Source: Sulfurimonas sp. (GTDB taxonomy: Bacteria; Campylobacterota; Campylobacteria; Campylobacterales; Sulfurimonadaceae). From it: a stretch of DNA of 45,679 bases. The DNA lies in assembly GCA_030949945.1 (NCBI GenBank), contig JAUZRZ010000083.1, positions 1 through 45,679 on the forward strand. The letters are read 5' to 3'. Below the pieces are notes generated by a model. It saw only the letters and a program-made list of their open reading frames with translations, was not told where the DNA came from and made no database searches. Below are positions 1 through 10,434 of the stretch, piece by piece (positions within the stretch are counted from its first letter, which is position 1; every line of letters begins with the position of its first letter). The position numbers and the translations under genes are program-made.

Positions 1-287
1 CATGGAAGGCTGCTTATTTTTTTCTAGTATCTAAGTGACGGTCAATACATTGAGATGAGACATTAAGTTTACCACCATCAAACCACTTCACAAAAGGAGC
101 GTTTGATTCATCTAAAACATTACTAAAAGGTTCTATCCAGTCTCACTTTTCTCTTGGCATACTCTCCCCAAAACCTTCGTAGTCTTCTATTGCTCTGTTT
201 TGTAGGGTGTGGTATTCGTCCATACTTTTTACTCTAGCATTTGCCGCAAAACTCTTTGTTTGGTTGAAATATCTGCTTTTGTGACAT
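1..287 (-). pseudogene. acs: acetyl-CoA synthetase, 5' part only, frameshifted
   Basis: This is the start of an acetate--CoA ligase, which turns acetate, ATP and CoA into acetyl-CoA. Read in pieces, the minus strand gives FAANARVKSMDEY, then [36 protein letters not shown] and LDTR, the typical Acs N-terminal region that precedes the AMP-binding domain. The ATG at 287 has AAAGGA about 8 bases upstream. Several indels and in-frame stops interrupt it, and the gene leaves the window on the left. It is last in the acetate uptake operon, which fits its role of activating acetate brought in by ActP. The dense errors look like poor terminal sequence rather than true decay, but decay cannot be excluded. 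Confidence 0.75.
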
Positions 288-315
288 CTTATACATCCTT
301 TATTTTTTGTTAATT

Positions 316-904
<589 letters not shown>

Positions 905-905
<1 letters not shown>

Positions 906-2731
906 TAGCCCACCATCTCTAAATGAAAATGAAAAATCATAAATTTTTTAAACTTGTTTATGATTTTAAAACTATCTTTTAGTAAATCCCTCTGATTTTT
1001 TTCTAATTTTTGAGGATTTATATAGTTTCCCTCACTTAACTCTTTTGATTCTAACATCGATTTTAAACGAATAGACAATAGTGTATCAAAACTCTCTATA
1101 AGTTCAGTAGCAAATTTTTTATCAATAATATTTCTATTGTTGAGTTCTTTAATTCTCTCTATTGTATTTGTTTGAGTGATATGATACTCAAGGGAGAGAA
1201 TTCGTATGCCATGGACAAGAGCAAATATACCACCTCTTTTTAAATCAAGCCTATTATTATACTCCTTTTGAAGTACAAAACTCGAAAAAAGGGAGAGTGG
1301 CGTTTCAAAACTAAGCACCGCTTTAGCTGCATGAGCCAGAACATCTGTTCGAGATGAAAAAATCATATGGAGATACTCTATAAGAGTGTTTAAGAGGGAG
1401 GCATCTCCTGCAACAGACTTTGCATCTAAAAATATACTCATATTCTGTAAGTTCTCCTCATTAAGAGTATTTACCCATGAGTCTATTAAAGTTCTATAGC
1501 CTTAACATCTCTACGCCAAAATTCATTACTCACCATAATATTACCAGAACATTTTGGATAACCCAACTCTAAAAGAGCCCCATTTAGAGCAAGCATCGGT
1601 TTTTCAAACAAAGAAACATCTGTCCCATTTTTAACAATCAAAGCATTATCTTGGTCTGTTTTTATACTCTGTTCTGCTCTACCTTCACTTCCCATAACGA
1701 TAAGTGAACACTTATCTTGTAACTCTTTTGGCAGATACATTTCAAAAAGTTTTTTATACATTTTTTCATTAAGTGTTGAGACAAGTTTTGTGATATAACG
1801 AGTTTTGACACCCCTTTGAATGAAGTGTTAAGATAAGGTTTTTTAAATCTTTTTGGACATTATGTAGTTCATCTATATTTTTCGCTTTATCTATTTGCAC
1901 TGCTATAAGATGTGAATGATTTGCAAAGTATGAGAGTAAATCGAGTTGCTCTAAAATACCAACAACTTTACTGTTTTTTACTACAACAACTCTTTTAACA
2001 CTTCTTTGAGTCATCAAAAGCAGTGCATTAAATAAAAAATCATTTTCATCTATAGAGACTATTCCATGTGTGGCTATACTCCCTATACTTTGTGACTTCT
2101 CAACATCACCTAAAATGAGATTATCTATAAGGTTTGAGTCTGTAACAATAGAGTACTCACCACTCTCATCTTTTACAACTATAACTCGAGCTTGATACTC
2201 TTTCATCTTCTCTAATGCAGTGATAATTGATGTAGAACTTTTTACTATACAAGCATTGTGTAGATAAATATCTGACACTTTAGAGAGTAAAAAGGGTGTT
2301 AGTTTTCCTTGGTTTTCATACTCTTTGAGCTTTTGATGGCGTGAAACAAAGTCTTGGAGAAAGTAGTTTTGGAGTTTTTTATTTTCTAAAAGAAGTAAGA
2401 AGTCCTCTTTTTTAATCTCATAACAGATAAGATCCTCAGCAACTACAAATCTACTCTGCGTTTTACTGTAAATAAGGGCATCAGCATCAAAACTGTCACC
2501 TTCTCCATAAACATTGTGAAGTTCATCATCAATATACTCATTTACAGAACCTTTGATGATGATATAAAAAGCGATAGATACTAGCGTATTTGAAATGAGA
2601 AGTGTCTCTTTCGTATAATATGCTATATCAATTTTAGCCATTAAGTTGTCTAGTTCATGTGAACTAAGCAACTCAAAAGGGTGTATAGACTCAATAAGTT
2701 TTCTTTGGTCTAAGATACTCAAATTTATCAC
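905..2731 (-). CDS. cNMP-binding/CBS/DUF294 nucleotidyltransferase-like signalling protein, two frameshifts
   Basis: A protein of about 610 residues broken into three reading frames: 2731-1769, 1761-1486 and 1441-905. The first piece (320 aa) has a cyclic-nucleotide-binding-like domain (about residues 15-125) and a CBS pair (about 155-270). The second holds the DUF294 nucleotidyltransferase core, with GSEGRAEQSIKTDQDNAL (GSxxR...D.D). The third is the helical DUF294 C-terminal substrate-binding domain. The pieces rejoin with one-base shifts near 1810, in a run of four C, and near 1500. The family resembles GlnD-type nucleotidyltransferases and is often found with acetate permeases; its substrate is unknown. 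A regulatory link to acetate use or energy status is inferred from position. It follows actP after a GC-rich hairpin region. Confidence 0.75.
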
Positions 2732-2750
2732 TCCATAACTTATTTAAAAC

Positions 2751-2822
2751 CCGCCTCCAAAGAGGCGGACTTTAGTGGCCACAGCGGCCCTAAGCGAAGA
2801 GAAAGGGACGAGTTCCTTTCTC
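2751..2822 (-). terminator. GC-rich triple stem-loop with terminator, between actP and the CBS gene
   Basis: Three hairpins lie in a row. One is CCGCCTC/GAGGCGG (2751-2757 with 2762-2768), followed on the minus strand by GTTTT, as in an intrinsic terminator. The second is GGCC/GGCC (2777-2780 with 2786-2789). The third is gagaaagg/cctttctc (2799-2806 with 2815-2822). The block is much richer in GC than its surroundings. It probably attenuates transcription after actP, and may belong to a dispersed intergenic repeat family. Confidence 0.6.
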
Positions 2823-2829
2823 GGACTAT

Positions 2830-4509
2830 CTAATGACTACTAGCACCCTCTGCACCAATACCTGTTTGAGAACGAATATATTGTGCTTCAAATGCAGCTC
2901 TCTCAGCATCTGCATCATGAGATTTATCTGTGATAGAGAAGAACCAGATAGAGGCAAATGATACAGTCACAGAGAACAATGCTGGGTATTTATAAGGGAA
3001 AATTGCTTCTGCGTTTCCTAAAATTTGCACCCATACAATTGGTCCAAGTATAACAAGCATTACTGCAGTTGCTAAACCTAAAGAACCACCTATTACAGCT
3101 CCACGAGTTGTAAGTTTACTCCAGTACATTGAAAGAAATAAAATCGGAAAGTTCGCTGATGCGGCAATTGCAAAAGCAAGACCAACAACAAAAGCTATAT
3201 TTTGTTGCTCAAACGCGATACCCATAAGTATAGCAATAATTCCAAGTCCAACTGTAGCGATTTTTGAAACTCTCATCTCTTCCATAGAGTCTGCATTACC
3301 TTTTTTGATAACAGAAGCATAAAGGTCATGACTTATTGCTGAAGCACCTGCAAGTGTAAGTCCTGAAACAACTGCTAAAATAGTAGCAAACGCTACTGCT
3401 GAAATAAATCCAAGGAAGAAGTCTCCACCAACTGCATGAGACAGGTGAATTGCAGCCATATTCTTACCACCGAGAATTGGATAACCACCAGATACTGCTT
3501 GTTTTGCTAAGTCTAAATACTCAGGATTTTGAAAAACCATAACAATAGCACCAAAACCGATGATGAAAGTTAAGATATAGAAATAACCTATAAAACCAGT
3601 AGCATAAAATACTGACTTACGAGCCTCTTTTGCATCACTTACTGTAAAGAAACGCATCAAAATATGTGGAAGACCAGCCGTACCAAACATCAGAGCAATT
3701 GCTAATGAAATAGCTGATATTGGGTCACTTACGAGTCCACCCGGGCTCATAATATCAAGAGACTCTGTATTTCTCAAATCAGCTGCTGCTAAAAACAGTG
3801 AACCAAAGTTAAAGTCATAGTGTGCCATAACAGCGATAGCCATAAAAGTAGCACCTGAGAGAAGTAAAAATGCCTTAACGATTTGTACCCATGTAGTAGC
3901 AAGCATACCACCAAATGTTACGTAAAGAATCATCAAAACACCAACTAAAACAACCGCAATTTCATAATCAAGTCCAAAAAGAAGTTGAATAAGTTTACCC
4001 GCACCAACCATTTGAGCGATAAGGTAAAGAATAACAGTTGCGATAGAACCAGCTGCTGCTAGTGTACGGATTGGCATTTGCTTGAGTCTGTATGCAGCAA
4101 CATCTGCAAAGGTATATTTACCTAAGTTTCTTAAAGGCTCTGCAATCATAAAAAGAATAATTGGCCAACCAACTAAAAAACCGATAGAGTAAATAAGACC
4201 ATCGTAACCTTTTAAGTAAACAAGACCAGAAATACCAAGGAATGAAGCAGCTGACATATAATCACCTGCAATTGCCATACCATTTTGTAAACCTGTTATT
4301 CCCCCACCTGCAGTGTAGAAATCTTTTGCAGATTTTGTACGTTTTGCAGCCCAGTAAGTGATACCTAGAGTTGCACCAACAAAGATAACAAACATGACAA
4401 TCGCTGACATATTTAAAGCCTGTTTCTCAATTTCGCCCTCAATAGTTCCTGATGCGAAAACTGCAATAGTTCCTAAAATTAGAAACAGAAATATTCTATT
4501 CATCATCAT
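2830..4509 (-). CDS. actP: cation/acetate symporter ActP
   Basis: A 559-residue sodium:solute symporter (SSF) family protein with a cleavable-looking N-terminal hydrophobic segment ending near VFASG, then about 13 membrane spans. Regions typical of ActP are visible: [19 protein letters not shown] near the N terminus, [15 protein letters not shown], and the glycine-rich central segments. The length matches the family (about 550). It imports acetate and other short monocarboxylates with a cation. Its start abuts the DUF485 gene (4510) with no gap, as in the E. coli yjcH-actP pair. Acs two genes downstream would convert the imported acetate. Confidence 0.93.
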   Translation of the reverse strand: MMMNRIFLFLILGTIAVFASGTIEGEIEKQALNMSAIVMFVIFVGATLGITYWAAKRTKSAKDFYTAGGGITGLQNGMAIAGDYMSAASFLGISGLVYLKGYDGLIYSIGFLVGWPIILFMIAEPLRNLGKYTFADVAAYRLKQMPIRTLAAAGSIATVILYLIAQMVGAGKLIQLLFGLDYEIAVVLVGVLMILYVTFGGMLATTWVQIVKAFLLLSGATFMAIAVMAHYDFNFGSLFLAAADLRNTESLDIMSPGGLVSDPISAISLAIALMFGTAGLPHILMRFFTVSDAKEARKSVFYATGFIGYFYILTFIIGFGAIVMVFQNPEYLDLAKQAVSGGYPILGGKNMAAIHLSHAVGGDFFLGFISAVAFATILAVVSGLTLAGASAISHDLYASVIKKGNADSMEEMRVSKIATVGLGIIAILMGIAFEQQNIAFVVGLAFAIAASANFPILFLSMYWSKLTTRGAVIGGSLGLATAVMLVILGPIVWVQILGNAEAIFPYKYPALFSVTVSFASIWFFSITDKSHDADAERAAFEAQYIRSQTGIGAEGASSH

Positions 4510-4824
4510 TTAGTCTTCCTTTATAGCTTGTTTTATTTTATTTGACAGATCATCAAATTCACCATTTGCACGCCGAGTATAGATACCTGTTAGTACAAAT
4601 GCAAAAATGATTATTGCTATACCTATGGGAATACCAATACTTGTCACTGTGTCACTAGAAAGCGGTGTTCCTAGTGCTGATGGGTTAAATGCTATAGTGA
4701 GTATAAATGTAAAATATACTACAAGCATCGCTACTGTAAGTTTTACAGAAAAAGCAGTTCTTGTTTTTACCAGTTTTTGGTAGTCAGGATTTGCTTTTAT
4801 CTTCTCTACGAGTTCTTTATTCAT
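4510..4824 (-). CDS. DUF485 inner-membrane protein (YjcH-like)
   Basis: A 104-residue protein with two membrane spans (about residues 29-50 and 64-85) separated by a short loop containing NPSALGTPL, the hallmark layout of DUF485/YjcH. The N terminus has ANPDYQKLVKTR, also typical. It is encoded directly before actP with no intergenic base, and the two are almost always paired, so it is taken to be an accessory of the symporter. Its biochemical function is not established. It lies 15 bases downstream of the porin gene, so porin, DUF485 and ActP are probably one transcript. Confidence 0.9.
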   Translation of the reverse strand: MNKELVEKIKANPDYQKLVKTRTAFSVKLTVAMLVVYFTFILTIAFNPSALGTPLSSDTVTSIGIPIGIAIIIFAFVLTGIYTRRANGEFDDLSNKIKQAIKED

Positions 4825-4839
4825 TAATTTTTCCTTATA

Positions 4840-6201
4840 TTAGAAATTGTAGTTAACAATGAGTCTGTACTCACTCCAACCTGTTGTGCCACCAGTGCTA
4901 TTTTCATGAAAGTCTCTTGGAAAGTTTGCACGTGTTCTTAACTGTAAACCTTTTACATCTTTTGGATGGTAAATAATCTCATAACCAGCCTCAGTTGCTG
5001 TTCTTGCTACCCCATAACCACTTGTTTCACTTGTATCAAATGATGCATAGTATGTATCAACAAGGACATCTGGACCAAAACCTTTAAAGTTGTAACTTGC
5101 AAAAACTTTTGTAGCTTTTGTTCCAGCTAAATACATGTGACGCGTTACCATCCCTTGAGTAAATGCAGACATTCCACCCCATGGTGTAAGAATTGCATTA
5201 GCAGTTCCACCAGCAGCAGCCTCTGCGGCTGTATTTGAAGTTGTTTGTGAGTATGCTATGTAGGCATTAAAGTTTTCAATCTTAGCTCCAAACTTTGCAC
5301 CTACATATAAACTGTTAAGGCTGTCAAGATACTCAGAACCAACACTATCTTCTTTGATAAACTGTCCTGCCACATAAGGCTTCACACTATCACTTAAAAG
5401 ACAAGTCCAAGAGTAGTCAGCTTGCCCATAAACAATATTCATAAGGTCATATGCATAATAATCCCAAACTTGAAGTTTAAGATTTTCTATACCTTTATAT
5501 ACCACAGAAACGACAGAAACACCATCCGTTTTTTTACCAACTGCATATGTCCCCATATTTACAAAACTACCAACTTGATCTCTACTATCTACATATGAAT
5601 AACCAGAAGTTACAGATAAAAGTGCATTTGCTTGATCTGCTGCAGCATTATAAACACGACCAAATGTACCTTGTGAAAACCTAGCTATATGTCCAGCTCT
5701 CAGGGTAACTCCATCTATATCTGTGTTTGTAAGCATATAAGCTTCAAAAAGGTTACGAATCATTCTTGCATCATCACCACCAGCCATAGGAGTCTCTAGT
5801 GTTTGACGACCCGCTTTAAAGTTAGTTTTCCCACTTTTATAGTTTAGATATGCCTCACCTATAAAACTAAGGTTTTCATTTCCTGGACCAAAAAGAGTTG
5901 GATCTACTTTAGATAAATCTGTATAATCCGTATCATTTAAAAAACCATTTGTTGTATAAAACGCTGTAGCAAAAGTAAAACCTTTAAAGTCTGCTGTTTC
6001 TAACTTTAAGTGACCACCAATTGCATTTCCTCGTCTGTGTGTAGTATTTCCAGCACTCCCTTGATACTCACGATCAACAGAAAACTCTCTGATCTGTCCA
6101 CTTGTTTTCCCCTCACTAAACATACTACTTAAATCATCAGCCGCATGTATAGATGCAGTTATACCTAAAACTACTGCACTCAGTACTATCTTTTTCTTCA
6201 T
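4840..6201 (-). CDS. OprD-like outer-membrane porin
   Basis: A 453-residue beta-barrel protein. A signal peptide of about 20 residues ends at HAADD, and the last residue is Phe (VNYNF), the usual outer-membrane assembly signal. Early residues contain TSGQIREFSVDREY, and SGKTNFKAGRQTLETPM is the conserved KAGRQ.L.TP region of OprD-like porins. It is first in the run porin-DUF485-actP, so it probably lets acetate or related carboxylates cross the outer membrane; this specificity is inferred from context. The ATG at 6201 has GGGGAGA just upstream. A tandem 11-bp repeat lies 40-61 bases upstream of the start. Confidence 0.88.
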   Translation of the reverse strand: MKKKIVLSAVVLGITASIHAADDLSSMFSEGKTSGQIREFSVDREYQGSAGNTTHRRGNAIGGHLKLETADFKGFTFATAFYTTNGFLNDTDYTDLSKVDPTLFGPGNENLSFIGEAYLNYKSGKTNFKAGRQTLETPMAGGDDARMIRNLFEAYMLTNTDIDGVTLRAGHIARFSQGTFGRVYNAAADQANALLSVTSGYSYVDSRDQVGSFVNMGTYAVGKKTDGVSVVSVVYKGIENLKLQVWDYYAYDLMNIVYGQADYSWTCLLSDSVKPYVAGQFIKEDSVGSEYLDSLNSLYVGAKFGAKIENFNAYIAYSQTTSNTAAEAAAGGTANAILTPWGGMSAFTQGMVTRHMYLAGTKATKVFASYNFKGFGPDVLVDTYYASFDTSETSGYGVARTATEAGYEIIYHPKDVKGLQLRTRANFPRDFHENSTGGTTGWSEYRLIVNYNF

Positions 6202-6240
6202 TCTATCTCCCCGTAATTAATTTGATTCTAATAGTAAAGT

Positions 6241-6262
6241 ATGAGTGTAGCATGAGTGTAGC
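6241..6262. promoter_or_regulatory. tandem 11-bp repeat, candidate response-regulator operator
   Basis: The 11-mer atgagtgtagc occurs twice with no spacer (6241-6251 and 6252-6262), and a partial copy (atgagta) starts at 6276. It lies upstream of the porin gene, between it and an OmpR-family regulator gene. OmpR/PhoB-type regulators bind tandem direct repeats with an 11-bp period. This makes it a plausible operator for controlling the porin-actP operon. Confidence 0.5.
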
Positions 6263-6323
6263 AAAGCTGATTTATATGAGTATATTTTGAAACTAAAAAT
6301 GATGTGTAAAAAAAGTAACAGGT

Positions 6324-6980
6324 TCATGGTTTCTCTATCATATACCCCATACCACGAACATTTATAATTATCTCTTCTTGTAAATATTTTTTGAGTCTAT
6401 TTACCTCAGCACGGATGGTAGCGTTATCTACTGCTTGTTCATCCCAAACATAAACTCCAAACTGCTCAAAATCTACTACCATTCCTCTGTTTCGAGCAAG
6501 TAAATCTATTATTTGGGACTGGCGTTTAGTGAGAGTGCAAGGTTCTTGAGCAAAAAGAAGGGTACTGTGTTCTTGATCATAAGAGTAATTTTTTGAGAGC
6601 CTTAAATGGATTCTAGGAGTACTGTAGGCTAGTTGTACTCTATCTAAACGCAGGCTCAACTCTTTAAGATGAAAAGGTTTTTTTAAGTAGTCATAACAGC
6701 CTAAATCATAAGCACGTGAAATATCTTCGATATCTACTAATGCACTTATATAAATAGTAGCTGTGTGAATTTTTAACTTATGTAACTTTTCTAAAAAATG
6801 CAGACCATCTATGCCTGGAACATTTATATCAAGTATTAAGAGGTCATATGAACTCTCTTTTACTTTTTCATAAGCACTCACACCATCAAAAAAACTATCT
6901 ACCTTATGTCCATCACTATGTAAGTACTCACATATTGACTCGTTTAACATCACCTCATCTTCTAATAATAATATTTTCAT
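6324..6980 (-). CDS. OmpR-family response regulator
   Basis: A 218-residue two-domain regulator. The receiver has the acidic pair E7/D8, the phosphoacceptor Asp51 in LLILDINVPGIDG, and the conserved Lys in YLKKPF. The C-terminal half is a winged-helix DNA-binding domain, with LTKRQSQIIDLLARNRG and then NATIRAEVNRLKKYL as recognition region and ending VRGMGYMI. Its start overlaps the end of the histidine kinase gene by one base, so the pair is cotranscribed. It lies directly upstream of the porin-actP operon on the same strand. The 11-bp tandem repeat in between is a likely target. The signal is unknown; acetate or other organic acids are plausible from context. Confidence 0.92.
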   Translation of the reverse strand: MKILLLEDEVMLNESICEYLHSDGHKVDSFFDGVSAYEKVKESSYDLLILDINVPGIDGLHFLEKLHKLKIHTATIYISALVDIEDISRAYDLGCYDYLKKPFHLKELSLRLDRVQLAYSTPRIHLRLSKNYSYDQEHSTLLFAQEPCTLTKRQSQIIDLLARNRGMVVDFEQFGVYVWDEQAVDNATIRAEVNRLKKYLQEEIIINVRGMGYMIEKP

Positions 6981-8191
6981 TATAAACCCATCATCTTAAA
7001 CTTATATGTAAAAACTGTGTAAACTTCCTTAGAACTCACTTTAATCTCAACATCCTCTTCATCACAGATACTTCTTACAAGCTTTAGTCCCAAACCAAAT
7101 CCATCTCGTGAATCCTCTCTATAGTAAGCTTCAAAAACCTTATCTGTATTCTCAATAATTTTAGATTTACTCCCTATGGAAAATTCCAAGTGCATTCCTA
7201 CTTTTTCTAACTTTATCTTTACAAGTTCATTTGGTAGAGTATATTTTATAGCATTTGTAATGGTGTTGTCCACTATGCGTTGGAGTTTTGTTTCATTAAA
7301 AAGGATATGGGCATCTATAACCTCTGGTTTATACTCAAAATGTATTCGAGAAAGCTCTGCTACTTCCATAAAAAAATCTATTCTACTTCCAATGTATTTT
7401 TCAAAATTAAGAACTATTTTTGGGTACTCTACCTGATCTTTTTTTACTAAGTAACTCAAATCATCATAAATACTAAAAATATTTTTTACCGCAGCTTCTA
7501 TTTTTGAGAGTTGTCTATCTTTTTTGTTGTTCATCTCATAAAGCTCAATACTTGTTAAAATAACACTCAAAGGTGTGTTCGTCTCATGTACTGCATATCG
7601 AAGAAACTCTTTTTGAGAAGAGAGTAACTCTTGAGAAAACACCTTCTCTTTTCTAGATTTATGTTTATCTCTTGAAGCTCTTTTGTCTTCTTTTTTACTC
7701 TAATCTCCAAGCTCCTGTTTAATTCGCGAAGTGACTGTTTTTGTTTATTGATAGTCTCTACCATCTCATTTGCAAACCCTATCATCACTTTAAAATCTTT
7801 AAAAAATATCGACTGAGGTATCTTTACTTTGTCTTGATTGACAGCTGATTCAAAAAAAGTCTAAAAAGCTCTGTGTGTCTCTTTGAAGAATTCTATTAAA
7901 AATATTGTTGAGTCCGAAAAAGATTCCAAGAAGTATAAACGCGAGTGTAACTGTAACAAGTGCTGTTTTTATTAAGAGGCTTTTTAATTTTTGTTTTTTT
8001 TCTTTGTTTAATTCATTTACACTTAAGGAGTTCTCTTTATCAATAAAATTTTTTTCTATTGCAACTTCATAGTCTAGATACATCTCTTCAACTAAGAGAA
8101 CAACAAAGATAGTACTAAAAAAGAACATAACCCCCAGTGTGATTATATTAGCCTGCTTAATAGTTATGTTGTCAAAAAGATAGTTTTTCAT
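6980..8191 (-). CDS. membrane sensor histidine kinase, two frameshifts
   Basis: A kinase of about 400 residues split over three frames: 8191-7850, 7788-7567 and 7642-6980. The first piece has two membrane spans (about residues 14-35 and 71-94) with a short periplasmic loop of about 35 residues. The second has a coiled coil (KQKQSLRELNRSLEIRVKKK). The third has the H box with its His (RYAVHETNTPLSVI), the N box (DNTITNAIKYT) and the G box (DGFGLGLKLV). The shift near 7850 is in a run of seven T on the coding strand, and a second lies near 7645. The HETN box replaces the usual HExR/K form. The small periplasmic loop means ligand sensing there would be limited. The partner is the regulator at 6324-6980. 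Confidence 0.82.
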
Positions 8192-8248
8192 GTTGACCTT
8201 AAAAGCTTTTTTATAAATGTATGATTTACGATCCTAACATAAAATAGT

Positions 8249-9688
8249 TTAAGAGGAGCAAGAAAGCCCTATGTTTTTATACTCCTCAGGTGTGTCTCCT
8301 GCGAAGTGTTCAAACTCTGCAAGCTCATCATAAGGGTGTGCTGCTAGATATAAAAGCTTCTCGACCATAGAAAAGTCGCCTTTCTCAGCAAGTTCTATAG
8401 CCTCTTGCAGTATATGATTTTTTAAGACATATTTTGGATTTGTTTGTAACATTTTTTTGCTTCTTGTGGCAAATGTACTGTTTTCATCCGCAAGCCTTTT
8501 ATCATATAGCTCTAACCATTTATCTATAGCTACAGGATTCATAGCAATGTCATACAAAGCTTCTCTATTTCCATCATAATGACTCAGTGTTCTAAAAAAG
8601 AGTGTGTAATCCACAAATGCATCATGTAGTGCAATAACAAGCTCTTCAACAAATGCACCATCACCCTCTAGTCGTTTCTGGAGACCGAGTTTACTGCACA
8701 TAACATCTATATATGCAGTTGGGTAGAGAGAAGAACCGTACTCCTCTAGTTTCTTATCCATCTTATCTTTTGAGATAATAGGAGATAAAGCCTTAGCAAG
8801 CATAGTGAGATTCCAGTAAGCAACATTTGGCTGTTCCCCATAACTATAACGACCAACATTATCTGAACAGTTACAGATATAACCAAAGTTAAAGTCATCC
8901 ATCATTGCAAAAGGACCATAATCAATAGTTAATCCTGCTATAGACATATTATCCGTATTCATAACACCATGGTTAAACCCTATTGCTTGCCATTGTGCTA
9001 TAAGCAGTGCAGTTTTATCAACTACCTCACAAAACATCTTCAGTAAGCGGTCGTCATCACTTTGTAAATGAGGAAAAGACTCTTCTATCACATACTCTGC
9101 AAGTGAGTGTAACTTGTCGTATTCACGTCTATAGTAAAAGTACTCAAATGTACCAAAACGCACCCAAGATTGTGACATTCTCATCACTATTGCTGCATTT
9201 TCTATATTGTTACGAATGATTTTAGTTTTTGAGCCAATGATACCAAGTGCTCTAGTGGTTGCAATACCTAAATGGTACATAGATTCACTCATAAGGTACT
9301 CTCGTATGGATGAGCGAATAGCTGCTCTTCCATCTGCTGAGCGAGAGTAGAGAGTCTCCCCTGAACCTTTAAGCTGTAAGTTCCAACCATTAAGTGTTCC
9401 GAGGTTGTTTGCTCTTCCATCTCCTAGCCAAGGGTTATAGTGTCCAAACTGATGTCCAGCATAACACATAGCAAAAGGCTCAGCACCTTTGGGGATAAAA
9501 GTACCATTAAGAAGTGAAACCAAAAGAGGATCACTTGCACTCTGCTCATCGAGTCCTATAAGCTTTGCAGCCTCAGGGTTAAAGCTTATAAGATAAGGCT
9601 CATCAAGAGGGTCAGATTTTGTTAAGTTATAAAACTCTTCATCGAGTGAAAGGTAAGGCGTTTGAAGTATCATTGTATCTATTGTCAT
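8249..9688 (-). CDS. selO: protein adenylyltransferase SelO (YdiU/UPF0061)
   Basis: A 479-residue SelO pseudokinase. This family transfers AMP from ATP to Ser/Thr/Tyr of target proteins and is linked to redox stress. Signature segments are GHQFGHYNPWLGDGRA, LKGSGETLYSRSADGRAAIR, the FNHGVMNTDNMSIAGLTIDY catalytic region, and the C-terminal Cys-Ser-Ser (ends GLSCSS), matching the conserved Cys (Sec in some homologues) near the family's C terminus. Length is typical. It is a single gene on the minus strand, 57 bases from the kinase gene start, and may have its own promoter. No functional link to its neighbours is evident. Confidence 0.93.
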   Translation of the reverse strand: MTIDTMILQTPYLSLDEEFYNLTKSDPLDEPYLISFNPEAAKLIGLDEQSASDPLLVSLLNGTFIPKGAEPFAMCYAGHQFGHYNPWLGDGRANNLGTLNGWNLQLKGSGETLYSRSADGRAAIRSSIREYLMSESMYHLGIATTRALGIIGSKTKIIRNNIENAAIVMRMSQSWVRFGTFEYFYYRREYDKLHSLAEYVIEESFPHLQSDDDRLLKMFCEVVDKTALLIAQWQAIGFNHGVMNTDNMSIAGLTIDYGPFAMMDDFNFGYICNCSDNVGRYSYGEQPNVAYWNLTMLAKALSPIISKDKMDKKLEEYGSSLYPTAYIDVMCSKLGLQKRLEGDGAFVEELVIALHDAFVDYTLFFRTLSHYDGNREALYDIAMNPVAIDKWLELYDKRLADENSTFATRSKKMLQTNPKYVLKNHILQEAIELAEKGDFSMVEKLLYLAAHPYDELAEFEHFAGDTPEEYKNIGLSCSS

Positions 9689-9759
9689 GGTGAAATTTTA
9701 CATATATACTTTTAAAACATCGCTAGTATTATCTAGTAGTTTATCTCTATTGGAAAAGA

Positions 9760-10314
9760 CTAAGAAGATTTTCTCGCAACTAGTGAGGCAACTCTTGTAT
9801 CTTCCCCTCTTAAGTTAGTATCACTTCTTTCTTCATAATAGATAATATCAAGTCCGATAAAGCAGTGCAGTAATTCATTTTTTCTAAGTAAAAATTCTGG
9901 ATTTACAGGCTGTGTAAAGTCACCATGAGCGATAATAAATGTCTCAAAGATTACCAAACCTCCATCTCTGAGTGCTTCTTTTATCTGAGGCATTAAACGC
10001 CGAGATAAAAAGTTTATATTTACAATGAGGTCGTACTTGTTTATCTCTAAGTTATATGTATCTAAGTCAACATCAAACTTTTTTATACTCTTTATATCTT
10101 TTATTTCACCAAGTGCATAATCACTTATATCAACAGCATCTACTACAAAACCTTTTTCTGCCATAAAGTGAGTATTTCTTCCTGTTCCGCAGGCAATATC
10201 AAGTGCTACACCAACTTCTGCTTCATCTATATACTTCTCTAAAATTGGTTCTACATTATGGCGCATCGGTTTTTCAACATGGCGTTTGTTCCATCTGTTT
10301 TTATCTTCTATCAT
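9760..10314 (-). CDS. class I SAM-dependent methyltransferase (TehB-like)
   Basis: A 184-residue protein with the methyltransferase motif I ALDIACGTGRNTHFMAEKG (about residues 36-54), the acidic motif II VDAVDIS, and a post-motif segment YDLIVNINFLSRRLMPQI. N-terminal RWNKRHVE resembles the W..R(Y/H) opening of TehB-like and thiopurine-type methyltransferases. The substrate cannot be told from sequence. It is divergent from the ABC exporter operon beginning at 10435, separated by 120 bases that must hold both promoters. Confidence 0.85.
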   Translation of the reverse strand: MIEDKNRWNKRHVEKPMRHNVEPILEKYIDEAEVGVALDIACGTGRNTHFMAEKGFVVDAVDISDYALGEIKDIKSIKKFDVDLDTYNLEINKYDLIVNINFLSRRLMPQIKEALRDGGLVIFETFIIAHGDFTQPVNPEFLLRKNELLHCFIGLDIIYYEERSDTNLRGEDTRVASLVARKSS

Positions 10315-10434
10315 AAAATCTCCTCATATAATATCTATTTATCTTAGAACTATATTATAATCTCTCTGATTTTTCATATAATTAATGCTTTTTAGCTAAA
10401 ATGCTTTATATACTTAATACTTGAAAGGAAAAAT

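Noticed and set aside
130..160. In-frame TGA in acs read as selenocysteine
   Set aside because: The local frame is broken several times and Acs has no selenocysteine at this position; a read error explains it.
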